40,474 nucleotides of DNA, from assembly GCA_030017955.1 (NCBI GenBank), contig JASEGR010000021.1:1-40474 (forward strand), given 5' to 3'. A program made the translations under genes and the position numbers. Origin of the DNA: Candidatus Eisenbacteria bacterium. Its GTDB lineage: Bacteria > Eisenbacteria > RBG-16-71-46 > JASEGR01. The stretch's first letter is position 1; the number at the start of each line of letters is the position of its first letter. Under the pieces are notes generated by a model. That model worked only from the letters and a program-made list of their open reading frames with translations. It searched no databases and was not told the DNA's origin. Shown here in pieces: positions 1-7,611 of this stretch.

Positions 1-54
1 AGTGTCGTGTCCAGGGGCAAAGACATAGACAAGGAACTTCCGGGACACGACACT
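1..54. repeat. 12-bp inverted repeat, REP-like element
   Basis: The arms at 1-12 and 43-54 are perfect reverse complements (agtgtcgtgtcc / ggacacgacact) around a 30-base loop. The right arm reaches into the stop codon of the small membrane-protein gene at 53-331, so the transcript of that gene would end in this hairpin. No T-run follows, so it is not a textbook terminator. A related core (ggggacacatcact) recurs at 20119-20132, and half of it (gttgtcgtgtccggga) at 32819-32834, which suggests a dispersed palindromic element. The left arm begins at base 1, so the element may extend outside the window. Confidence 0.6.
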
Positions 55-331
55 AACGCGGTCTATTCTTGATTTCGCGGAACAACGTGAGGGCTCTTCT
101 CAGAAGGAAGAGGGCGACGAAGGCCATCCCCAAAGGAATATAGAAAACTTTCGACATTCCGCCCTCGAATCTTTCGCTCATCTTATAGAAAGGAAAGAAC
201 GAGTAGATGAGGAATCCGAGAACCGAAAGAACTGCAATAAGAAGAAGAACCTTCCCTACCAGCTCTTCTTTTCCGACCCGTCTGGGTTTTTCCGGCTCTT
301 CTTGCTGGCAGTGTGGCCTTTCGCTGTCCAT
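53..331 (-). CDS. small two-helix membrane protein, unknown function
   Basis: This is a 92-residue protein that I do not recognise. The first 22 residues are hydrophilic and rich in Glu, Lys and Arg. Two hydrophobic segments follow, at about residues 25-48 (LLLIAVLSVLGFLIYSFFPF) and 63-78 (VFYIPLGMAFVALFLL). The short charged tail fits an inner-membrane protein with both ends in the cytoplasm. It starts 28 bases downstream of the tRNA-Arg(CCG) gene on the same strand and may be co-transcribed with it. Its stop codon overlaps the hairpin at 1-54. The hydrophobic pattern and an ATG start support coding, but no family can be named. Confidence 0.55.
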   Translation of the reverse strand: MDSERPHCQQEEPEKPRRVGKEELVGKVLLLIAVLSVLGFLIYSFFPFYKMSERFEGGMSKVFYIPLGMAFVALFLLRRALTLFREIKNRPR

Positions 332-358
332 TTTCCCCGGGATTCAAACTTCAATAAC

Positions 359-436
359 TGGCGCGCCCGAAAGGATTCGAACCTTCGACCTACGGCTCCG
401 GAGGCCGCCGCTCTATCCGGACTGAGCTACGGGCGC
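359..436 (-). tRNA. tRNA-Arg(CCG)
   Basis: On the minus strand a full cloverleaf can be drawn. The acceptor is GCGCCCG/CGGGCGC, the D arm GCTC/GAGC, the anticodon stem GCGGC/GCCGT around loop CTCCGGA (anticodon CCG), and the T arm GAAGG-TTCGAAT-CCTTT. The discriminator is G and the CCA end is genome-encoded (359-361). It lies between trpD and the small membrane-protein gene, on the same strand. Confidence 0.96.
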
Positions 437-466
437 CATCTAGATTTGAAGGTGCTGCCGCGGCGC

Positions 467-490
467 AGTCTCCCCTCTTCCCAGGAGACT
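467..490 (-). terminator. hairpin at the 3' end of trpD (weak terminator candidate)
   Basis: A perfect 7-bp inverted repeat (agtctcc 467-473 / ggagact 484-490) touches the trpD stop codon and precedes tRNA-Arg(CCG). No U-tract follows. It could be a 3'-end or processing structure between the mRNA and the tRNA rather than an intrinsic terminator. Confidence 0.3.
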
Positions 491-1503
491 CAGGCCGAGC
501 TTGTCACCCTTCTCAGCTCATCCAACTTGCTCAAAGCCGCACCGCTGTCAATCAGACGGGCTGCTTCCCTCACTCCTGCCTTCAAATTGTCAACCCTGCC
601 GGCAACCAGAAGTCCGGCTGCAGAATTCAGAACTACGATTTCGCGCTTTGCTCCTTTTGCGCCTCTAAGAACATTGACAATCATCTCGGCGTTTTCCACC
701 GGTGTGGCGCCGGCCATCTCGCCTAATCTGACGCCTGGAATACCAAAGTCCCCGGGTTTGATCTCATACGTATGGATATTGCCGTCTCTCAGCTCGGTTA
801 CCTTTGTCGGGGCGGAGATTGAAATCTCATCCAGACCGTCCAGGCCGTGGACGACGAGTGCCCTTGTGCATCCGAGCTCCTTGAGGGCAAGTGCGAACTT
901 CTCGGTAAGGTCAGCCTGATAAACTCCCAGAATCTGTCTCTTTGCTCCTGCAGGATTCGCAAGCGGGCCTACGAGATTGAATATGTTTCTTATGCCTGTT
1001 TCCTTGCACGCCGCGCTGGCAGTCTTCATCGACTTGTGAAGAGAAGGTGCGAACAGAAAGCAAATCCCTATCTTCTCAAGACACTCCTCGAGCTTCGCCG
1101 CAGGGGCGTCCAGCTTTATCCCGAGGGCGCCGGCCGCGTCTGCGCTTCCGCACTGACTCGAAACAGCTCCGTTCCCATGCTTTGCAACGCAGACTCCGGA
1201 TGCAGCAACCACAAATGCCGCAGCGGTCGAAATGTTAAAAGTCTGTGCTCCATCCCCTCCTGTCCCGCAGGTATCAAGGACGGGCGTCCGTTTTGTGCTG
1301 ATCTTCGTGGCTTTTTCTTTCATTGCCAATGCGCATCCAATGAGTTCGTCAACCGTCTCGCCCTTCATGGCCAGAGCAGTCAGGAAGGATGCAACCTGTG
1401 AAGTCGATGCCGTTCCGTCCATCATTTGCGCCATACAAAGACGGGCTTCCTCACGGCTCAAGTTCTCTCTGTGACACACCCTGTTGATGGCTTCTCTTAT
1501 CAT
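490..1503 (-). CDS. trpD: anthranilate phosphoribosyltransferase
   Basis: TrpD transfers phosphoribose from PRPP to anthranilate, the second step of tryptophan synthesis. The 337-residue length is normal for the family. The helical N-terminal domain (1-65) is followed by the PRPP/Mg motif GTGGDG at 80-85, the STAAAFVVAASG stretch at 92-103 and a KHGN motif at 108-111. Usual family members read KHGNR and continue with SSxSGSAD. Here the Arg is Gly (codon GGA) and the next motif is SSQCGSAD, so the PRPP-binding loop is slightly divergent. The ATG at 1503 was chosen because the longer frame runs into recN and has no homologous N-terminus. No other trp gene is nearby. It sits 19 bases after recN on the same strand, so the two are probably co-transcribed. 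Confidence 0.93.
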   Translation of the reverse strand: MIREAINRVCHRENLSREEARLCMAQMMDGTASTSQVASFLTALAMKGETVDELIGCALAMKEKATKISTKRTPVLDTCGTGGDGAQTFNISTAAAFVVAASGVCVAKHGNGAVSSQCGSADAAGALGIKLDAPAAKLEECLEKIGICFLFAPSLHKSMKTASAACKETGIRNIFNLVGPLANPAGAKRQILGVYQADLTEKFALALKELGCTRALVVHGLDGLDEISISAPTKVTELRDGNIHTYEIKPGDFGIPGVRLGEMAGATPVENAEMIVNVLRGAKGAKREIVVLNSAAGLLVAGRVDNLKAGVREAARLIDSGAALSKLDELRRVTSSA

Positions 1504-1522
1504 TTTGAGCGACCCCCGGGCC

Positions 1523-3226
1523 TCAACCCTTTTGTGCTGCAAGCAGTTCTTTTGCCTGTTTCAGAGTGGTTCCGGTAGCCCTGTCACCGGCAAGCATTCT
1601 CGCCAACTCTCCGACTCTCTTCTCTCCCGAAAGCTTCTCGACATGGATCCCGGTTCTTTTCCCGTCGCTCTTCTTCTCGACGAGATAGTGGGCGGTTGCC
1701 TGGGACGCAATGATCGGAAGATGGGTAATGCAGATCACCTGCATTTTCTCGCCGAGTTTTCTCAGTTTCTCCCCGACGGTTCTTGCCGCCTTCCCTCCTA
1801 TTCCGGAGTCGATCTCGTCAAAGATAACGGTTTCGACCTCGTTATCCCTTCGAAGAATCGATCTCAGCGCAAGCATGATTCTGGATATCTCCCCGCCCGA
1901 TGCTATTTTTGAAAGCGGCTTGAGCTCCTCTCCTGCATTCGGGCTCACAAGGAACTCCACCCTGTCCACTCCGCTGTCCCAGAGTCTGAGTTTCTTTCCA
2001 TCAATCTCAATTCCGGATTCCTCATCTTCGATGTTCTCTATGAGAATCGAGAACCTGGTCGTCCGCATATCAAGAGTTGAAAGCTCATCCCTCATTCTTT
2101 CCTCAAGCTGGGATGCCGCCTTCACTCTTTTCTTCTTTAGATAACCCGAGAGTTTCGAAAGCTCATCCCGTATCGCTGCGATCTGCTTCTTGATTGCATC
2201 CCCTTCAGGGTCATCCCCTGAAATCATGGAGAGCTCGCTCTTCAGTTCCTCTGTTTTTTTCAGAAGTTCAGCCGTTGAGCATTTGTGCTTTGCCTTGAGG
2301 CGTGACAGGAGATGGAGTCTCCCCTCAAGTTCCTCAAGTCTTTCCGGATTGCTTTCTATGTTTTGGCGAAGCTTCGAGATCTCGCCGGCCGCATTCTGAA
2401 CCAGGACCTCTGCCTCCTTGAGGGCGTTCTCTTGGTCCTTTATCCTCGGCATATAGGCGCCGAGCGAGTCCAGTTCCCTGAGGACTCTTGAAATCCTTCC
2501 AAGCACCGCATGCTCATCATCGTAAAGAAGGTCGTAGCCGAGTCCCAGCGATGAGGAGAGCTTTCCCGCATTCATGAGAAGCTTCCTCTCTTCCTCCAGA
2601 GACTCCTCTTCACCGGGTTTGACTCCGGCGGACTCCAGCTCGCCGAGTTGAAACGCAATGTAATCCCTCTTGTCCGCAAGCTCAGAAAGCCTCCGGATGT
2701 GCTCGCTTTCTTTGCCGATCAGCTCGCTCAGTGTTCTTCTCAGAGCGGGTATTGCAGACTGCTTTTCGCTTAGTTTGCCGAATTCATCAAGGTAGTAGAT
2801 GTGATTCTCTTTTGAGATGAGAAACTGATGCTCGTGCTGGCCGTGAATATCAAGCAGAAGTCCGCCAATTCCCTTCAAACCTGAGACTGTTATCAGAGAT
2901 CCGTTTGCAAAGGACCTTGACCTGCCGTCTGAGTATACCTGCCTTCTCAAGATCAGCTCATCCTGGGAGGGCTCAGACCCCATTGATTCCAGAAGTTCGT
3001 TTGCTCCGCTCAGATTGCTTGAAAAAACACCTTCAACGTTCAAATGCTGGCATCCGGACCTGACCATTTCGGGGGAAGCTCTCTCGCCGGCCAGAAGCGC
3101 AACTGCGCCGACAATCATAGATTTTCCCGCGCCGGTCTCGCCCGTGATTACGTTGAAACCGCGATCAAATCTGACGCTCAGTGAATCGGCTATCGCAAGA
3201 TTCTCAACCCTAATTTCCTCGAGCAT
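1523..3226 (-). CDS. recN: DNA repair ATPase RecN
   Basis: RecN is an SMC-like ATPase that acts early in repair of double-strand breaks. The 567-residue protein opens with MLEEIRVENLAIADS and a Walker A motif GETGAGKS at about residues 29-36. A long coiled-coil arm occupies about 150-370. The signature region KIASGGEISRIMLALRSIL and Walker B VIFDEIDSGIGG lie near 460-510, followed by a conserved ICITHLPIIA H-loop. The ATG at 3226 was chosen because it matches the family N-terminus; the longer frame only overlaps nadK. It overlaps the 3' end of nadK by 17 bases, which indicates translational coupling. Confidence 0.95.
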   Translation of the reverse strand: MLEEIRVENLAIADSLSVRFDRGFNVITGETGAGKSMIVGAVALLAGERASPEMVRSGCQHLNVEGVFSSNLSGANELLESMGSEPSQDELILRRQVYSDGRSRSFANGSLITVSGLKGIGGLLLDIHGQHEHQFLISKENHIYYLDEFGKLSEKQSAIPALRRTLSELIGKESEHIRRLSELADKRDYIAFQLGELESAGVKPGEEESLEEERKLLMNAGKLSSSLGLGYDLLYDDEHAVLGRISRVLRELDSLGAYMPRIKDQENALKEAEVLVQNAAGEISKLRQNIESNPERLEELEGRLHLLSRLKAKHKCSTAELLKKTEELKSELSMISGDDPEGDAIKKQIAAIRDELSKLSGYLKKKRVKAASQLEERMRDELSTLDMRTTRFSILIENIEDEESGIEIDGKKLRLWDSGVDRVEFLVSPNAGEELKPLSKIASGGEISRIMLALRSILRRDNEVETVIFDEIDSGIGGKAARTVGEKLRKLGEKMQVICITHLPIIASQATAHYLVEKKSDGKRTGIHVEKLSGEKRVGELARMLAGDRATGTTLKQAKELLAAQKG

Positions 3227-4106
3227 CTCTGGCAGGGACTCCTCCCCACTTGAATTTCTCGCGCAGCACGTCGTAGAAAGACACACCTCTTGCCGACACG
3301 AGATTGGCGCATACCCGTGCCTTGTGGAATCTAACAATGTGGTGGGGATGAAGGTCAAACGACTCATGACCATCAGCGATGAGTTTTGCCGTGGTGTCTC
3401 GGGGTGCAAGCTCAACTGTAAGCGTCTCTTCCCCCGGCACGACGAGAGGTCTTGCGGCAAGCGAATGAGCGCATATCGGCGTTGCCAGAAGCGCGCTCAT
3501 GGTTGGCTTCATGATCGGACCGCCGGCGGACAGTGAGTATGCAGTTGAGCCCGTCGGAGTGGAAACAATCAATCCATCGGCCGTGAACTTGCCAAGAAGC
3601 CTCCCGGAAACGAGCAGTCTCATTCTCAAAGCTCGTGATGAGGCGGTTTTGCAAATCACAATGTCGTTCAGAGCTTCGTATGAGTGGATGCTTTTTCTGA
3701 AGTCCTCGACTCGGGCTTCGACCATCATTCTTCTTTCCACCTCATAATCGCCCTTCATTATTCTCTCGAGTGCCGGATAGAGGTCGCAGAGTTTTATGTC
3801 GGAGAGAAACCCAAGGCTGCCGAGATTTACGCCGAGAACAACTGCCCTGGTCCCCCTCACAGCTTTTGCCGCCCTGAGGATTGTTCCGTCTCCGCCGATT
3901 GCCAGGACTACCTGAGCCTCCTTCCTCAGCACTGATTCATCGCTGGAAAGGTCGGGTCTTTTCAAGAATGTCCCAAGGCTCTTCTCAAGAAAGACGTGTA
4001 CCCCTCTCGTCTCAAGCCACTTGATTGCGTCAAGCGCAACCTTCCTGGAATTTGTTCTTCTCGTATTAACTACGAGCGCGACTCTGGATGGTTTTTTCGG
4101 TTTCAA
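3210..4106 (-). CDS. nadK: NAD kinase
   Basis: NadK phosphorylates NAD to NADP using ATP or polyphosphate. The 298-residue protein has the GGDGTILRAAK motif (family GGDGT) with the catalytic Asp, and later the glycine-rich TPTGSTAYSLSAGGPI motif. Both are diagnostic. The start is a TTG at 4106 preceded by a GGGGG stretch at suitable spacing, and it overlaps the end of dxs by 41 bases. Start choice is uncertain by a few codons because the first conserved residues are VALVVNTRR at 9-17. The dxs-nadK-recN order puts NADP supply beside the isoprenoid pathway and DNA repair, an arrangement also seen in other bacteria. Confidence 0.93.
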   Translation of the reverse strand: MKPKKPSRVALVVNTRRTNSRKVALDAIKWLETRGVHVFLEKSLGTFLKRPDLSSDESVLRKEAQVVLAIGGDGTILRAAKAVRGTRAVVLGVNLGSLGFLSDIKLCDLYPALERIMKGDYEVERRMMVEARVEDFRKSIHSYEALNDIVICKTASSRALRMRLLVSGRLLGKFTADGLIVSTPTGSTAYSLSAGGPIMKPTMSALLATPICAHSLAARPLVVPGEETLTVELAPRDTTAKLIADGHESFDLHPHHIVRFHKARVCANLVSARGVSFYDVLREKFKWGGVPARDARGN

Positions 4107-5982
4107 ACTTTGCCCCCGTCCATTTCAATGCGGTCTGCGCGATACCTTCTGCGGTAAGGCCGAGCTTCTGAAGGAGGAGCGCCCTCGGGCCGTGTTCGAT
4201 GAAGGTGTCGGGTATTCCGAGTCTCTTCACGGCCACATGAGAAAGTCCCCTCTTCTCAAGACACTCCAGGACTGCAGAACCGAACCCGCCGTTCAGAGCG
4301 CCCTCTTCAACGGTCAGAATCACCTTCGTCCTCTGGGCCAGCCCGGATATCATTTCCTCATCAAGAGGTTTCAGGAATCTTGCGTTTAGAACTCCAGCCG
4401 ATATTCCTTTTTTCTCAAGAATCTCTGCGGCGAGAATCGAAGGATGAACCATCGATCCGATTGCCAGAATGTAGAGATCATCGCCGTTCTTCTCAATTAC
4501 GGCCTTTCCAAGCTCCAGCTCCTTCATCTCCCTGCGGGTCCCGGCCCCGGAGATGCTGGACCTCGGAAACCTGATCGCCACCGGGCCGTCTTGAATCTTC
4601 ACGGCTGTAAAGAGCATATCCCTGAGCTCATTCTCATCCTTCGGAGCAAGAATCCTCATCCCCGGAATAACCCGGAGATAGACCATGTCGAAAGGGCCAT
4701 GATGCGTAGGACCGTCCTGGCCAACTATCCCAGCCCTGTCAATTGCAAAGACAATCTTGAGCTTCTGAAGTGAAACGTCATGAATAATCTGGTCATACGC
4801 CCTCTGCAGAAACGTGGAATATATTGCGACGATTGGTCTCATCCCATTGGCCGCGAGCCCCGCTGAGAAAGTGACTGCATGTTCCTCGGCTATCCCCACA
4901 TCGAAGAACCTGTCAGGATAGAGCTCCGCGAATTCTCTGAAGCCCGCGTTGTCGGTCATGGCTGCAGTGACAGCCACAAGTCTCTTGTCAATCCCGCCGA
5001 GCTCGCACGCGGTCCGGCCAAATACATCCGTGTAAGTTTCCTTTGAGGTTTCCTCTGATTCGCCCGTTGTCTTGTCAAACGGGGTTACACCGTGGTAGAG
5101 CGTCGCATCATCTTCGGCGAATTTGTACCCCTTCCCTTTCTTCGTGATCATGTGGAGAACAATCGGCCCTTTCACCTCTCTCAGCTGCCTCAGGATTGGT
5201 ATCAGCTCGTGCAGATTGTGCCCTTCAAGCGGGCCGTAGTACTTGAATCCCAGCTCCTCGAATATTATGTTCGGTACGACAATACTCCTCACTCCTTCTT
5301 TGAACCTGCGGCCAAAGTACCTTGCCTTGCTTCCGATGGCCGGGATTCTTCCCAGGGCTTCCCAGATTCGCGCCTCTATTCTCCTGTAGGCCCTCGTCGA
5401 GATCACCCTTGTGAAGTATCTGGCCATTGCTCCGACATTCGGGGAGATCGACATCCCGTTGTCGTTTATGATTACTATCAGGTTTGTCTTGAGGTCTCCC
5501 GCCTGGTTCAGGCCTTCGTAGGCCAGCCCGCCAGTGAGCCCGCCGTCCCCGACAACAGCAACGACATAGTAAGACTCGCCGGCCAAATCTCTTGCGCATG
5601 CCAATCCCAGCGCGGCGGAAACGGACGTGCTCGCGTGCCCGGTTCCGAACGCATCGTGGACGCTTTCTTCTCTCTTTGGAAATCCGGATATCCCTCCAAA
5701 CTGTCTTAAGCTCGGGAATACATCTTTCCTGCCGGTGAGAATCTTGTGACAATAGCTCTGATGCCCCACATCCCAGACTATTTTGTCTCTTGGTGAGTCA
5801 AAGACATAGTGGACTGCAATACCGATTTCAACCGCGCCCAGGCTTGCTGCGAGATGACCTCCGGTTTTTGAGACAACACCGATGATGCTCTCTCTTATCT
5901 CATTCGCAAGCAGAGGAAGCTCATTGATGGAGAGTTTCTTCAGATCCTCCGGGGAATTGATTTTGTCCAGCAGTTTAGCCAT
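4066..5982 (-). CDS. dxs: 1-deoxy-D-xylulose-5-phosphate synthase
   Basis: DXS is the thiamine-diphosphate-dependent enzyme that condenses pyruvate and glyceraldehyde-3-phosphate, the entry step of the MEP isoprenoid pathway. The 638-residue protein is of normal length. Features seen are the N-terminal HLAASLGAVE region, DVGHQSYCHKILTGR, the ThDP/Mg motif VGDGGLTGG followed by INDNGMS, and transketolase-like C-terminal domains containing GIAEEHAVTFSAGLA and DRAGIVGQDGPTHHG. The ATG at 5982 is clear, but no good Shine-Dalgarno sequence precedes it. It is separated by 23 bases from the DUF212 gene and follows the prenyl synthase, so MEP entry and chain elongation are in one operon. Confidence 0.97.
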   Translation of the reverse strand: MAKLLDKINSPEDLKKLSINELPLLANEIRESIIGVVSKTGGHLAASLGAVEIGIAVHYVFDSPRDKIVWDVGHQSYCHKILTGRKDVFPSLRQFGGISGFPKREESVHDAFGTGHASTSVSAALGLACARDLAGESYYVVAVVGDGGLTGGLAYEGLNQAGDLKTNLIVIINDNGMSISPNVGAMARYFTRVISTRAYRRIEARIWEALGRIPAIGSKARYFGRRFKEGVRSIVVPNIIFEELGFKYYGPLEGHNLHELIPILRQLREVKGPIVLHMITKKGKGYKFAEDDATLYHGVTPFDKTTGESEETSKETYTDVFGRTACELGGIDKRLVAVTAAMTDNAGFREFAELYPDRFFDVGIAEEHAVTFSAGLAANGMRPIVAIYSTFLQRAYDQIIHDVSLQKLKIVFAIDRAGIVGQDGPTHHGPFDMVYLRVIPGMRILAPKDENELRDMLFTAVKIQDGPVAIRFPRSSISGAGTRREMKELELGKAVIEKNGDDLYILAIGSMVHPSILAAEILEKKGISAGVLNARFLKPLDEEMISGLAQRTKVILTVEEGALNGGFGSAVLECLEKRGLSHVAVKRLGIPDTFIEHGPRALLLQKLGLTAEGIAQTALKWTGAKFETEKTIQSRARS

Positions 5983-6005
5983 TTTTTGTTGAACGACCAG
6001 GTAGT

Positions 6006-6446
6006 TCAGTACCAGATAAAGGCGAAGAGAACACCGGTAACGGCGCCGACAAGCACCTCAAACGGAGTGTGACCGAGAAGCTCGAGGAGCCTCTCTTCGC
6101 CGACCTTGTGCTTCGAGTAGTGATCATCCAGAATCCTGTTGAGAACTTCAGCCTGCCTCCCTGCCGCGCGCCTCAGACCTGCCGCGTCATACATGATTAT
6201 CAGGCTGAAAAAGAGAGTAACACCAAAAAGTGCACTGGAGAAACCTTCCTTTAGCCCCACCGCCATGGAAAGCGAGGAAACTGAAGCAGCATGCGAGCTT
6301 GGCATTCCGCCCGTACGTACAAATCTCCTGAAGTCGAGCTTCCCATGCCTGGCAAACGCTGCAAATCCCTTGAGCAATTGAATCAACAGGCTGCATGAAA
6401 TGGCAATGAGAAACGGCTTCTCGCTCATGAAAACGTTGAACGGCAT
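6006..6446 (-). CDS. divergent PAP2 (DUF212/YuiD-like) membrane protein
   Basis: This 146-residue membrane protein has hydrophobic helices near the N-terminus, the middle (SALFGVTLFFSLIIMYDAAG) and the C-terminus (VLVGAVTGVLFAFIWY). It carries the family motif GGMPSSHAASVSS at about 46-58 and DAAGLRRAAGRQAEVLN at about 87-103. These mark the divergent PAP2 family (YuiD, acid-phosphatase/haloperoxidase-related). The family is related by fold to lipid phosphate phosphatases, but its substrate is unproven. Its ATG follows the stop codon of the prenyl synthase directly (TAG-ATG), and dxs follows. I infer a role on a prenyl phosphate or phospholipid, but this rests on context only. Confidence 0.85.
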   Translation of the reverse strand: MPFNVFMSEKPFLIAISCSLLIQLLKGFAAFARHGKLDFRRFVRTGGMPSSHAASVSSLSMAVGLKEGFSSALFGVTLFFSLIIMYDAAGLRRAAGRQAEVLNRILDDHYSKHKVGEERLLELLGHTPFEVLVGAVTGVLFAFIWY

Positions 6447-7355
6447 CTAGTTCCCCCTGCTTGCTACGAACTCAGCCATTTCCTCGAAATGACCGCGAAA
6501 CTTTCCAAAGTGCTTTGCGTCTTTCTTTGCCTCGTCAGTGAGCCGTCTCACCGCTTCGCACGATCTCCCAATGCCGATGACCGAAGGATACGTGGGTTTC
6601 TTTCTCTCCAAGTCATTTTGAACTGCCTTCCCGAGCTTCTCGGGAGTTGACTGAAGGTTGAGAATGTCGTCGGTAATCTGGAATGCCAGGCCGATCCTCT
6701 CTCCGTATCCGGAGAGCCGGGCAAGCATTCTCTCTGACGCTCCAGCCAGGATTCCTCCCATTCTCAGAGATGCCCTGATGAGAGCGCCGGTCTTCTGTTC
6801 GTGAATGCGTCGCACCCGCGGAAGGCTTACCTTCTTCCCTTCATGCAGCAGGTCAGCGGCCTGACCTCCCATCATTTCGTGCGCCCCCGTTGCCCCGGCA
6901 AGTTCGGCAATGAGTCTTACCGCCGTTTCAGAACTGATGGCTCTGCTATTACTGATTGATGCAAGATTTTCAAAGGCAAGCGCAAGCAGTGCATCTCCTG
7001 CCAGGACGGCAATACCCTCTCCGAACGCCTTGTGACATGTCGGCTTGCCCCGCCTCATGTCATCGTCATCCATGGACGGAAGGTCATCGTGTATGAGTGA
7101 GAAGGTGTGCACGAGCTCAATCGAGCATGCCACCCTGAATACCGTGTTTCCCTTCCCGCCGCATGCCCTGTGCGCAAGGACAAGAAGAAGCGGCCTAAGC
7201 CTCTTTCCTCCCGACATCACACTATATCTCATTGCGCGCCCAATTGCCAAAGGACTCTGGGGTGAAGACGGGAGGACATTCAGAAGCTCTCTTTCTATGG
7301 GGCTCTTGGTTTTTTCGATGAAATCATGGAGAATCGGAAATCTATTCTTCTCCAC
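6447..7355 (-). CDS. ispA: polyprenyl (farnesyl/geranylgeranyl) diphosphate synthase
   Basis: This head-to-tail prenyltransferase builds farnesyl or geranylgeranyl diphosphate from IPP. The first Asp-rich motif is DDLPSMDDDD at about 90-99, in the DDxxxxD form typical of bacterial IspA-type enzymes, followed by RRGKPTCHKAFGEG. The second motif is DDILN near residue 226, and the SGGKRLRP IPP-binding segment is at 48-55. I chose the GTG at 7355 (302 residues) because an AAGGA ribosome site precedes it and family homology begins just after it. The longer frame simply shadows xseB. It overlaps xseB by 14 bases and abuts the DUF212 gene. Chain length cannot be fixed from the sequence. Confidence 0.93.
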   Translation of the reverse strand: MEKNRFPILHDFIEKTKSPIERELLNVLPSSPQSPLAIGRAMRYSVMSGGKRLRPLLLVLAHRACGGKGNTVFRVACSIELVHTFSLIHDDLPSMDDDDMRRGKPTCHKAFGEGIAVLAGDALLALAFENLASISNSRAISSETAVRLIAELAGATGAHEMMGGQAADLLHEGKKVSLPRVRRIHEQKTGALIRASLRMGGILAGASERMLARLSGYGERIGLAFQITDDILNLQSTPEKLGKAVQNDLERKKPTYPSVIGIGRSCEAVRRLTDEAKKDAKHFGKFRGHFEEMAEFVASRGN

Positions 7356-7611
7356 TTTCTTCCTTCTTTTCCAGAGGTTCCAGCTCAAAGCCGCCGTCTT
7401 CTCTTGCCATGAGTTTTTGGAGCTTCTTCTCGACGGTGTCCAGTTTCCTAAGACAGAACTTGACGAGCTCCATCCCCTCTCCGAACCCGGAGATGGAATC
7501 CTCAAGACTCATCTCGCCCCTCTCGAGCTCCTTCACTATCTCCTCAAGTCTCTTGAGGGCAGATTCAAATGACTGCTTCTCAACGTCCGGAGTCTTTTCT
7601 TTTTCCTTCAC
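7342..7611 (-). CDS. xseB: exodeoxyribonuclease VII small subunit
   Basis: XseB is the small helical subunit of exonuclease VII, which degrades single-stranded DNA to oligonucleotides. The 89-residue protein has the family core SFESALKRLEEIVKELERGEMSLEDSI, then FGEGMELVKFCLRKLDTVEKKLQ. This is the usual helix-turn-helix hairpin of XseB. Its ATG overlaps the TGA stop of xseA (ATGA), and its own end overlaps the prenyl synthase start, so the xseA-xseB-ispA-DUF212-dxs run is translationally coupled. Confidence 0.94.
   Translation of the reverse strand: MKEKEKTPDVEKQSFESALKRLEEIVKELERGEMSLEDSISGFGEGMELVKFCLRKLDTVEKKLQKLMAREDGGFELEPLEKKEESGEE

Noticed and set aside
302-919. Plus-strand 205-codon open frame over the tRNA and trpD
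   Set aside because: It runs antisense through tRNA-Arg and trpD and has no family pattern; trpD motifs are on the other strand.
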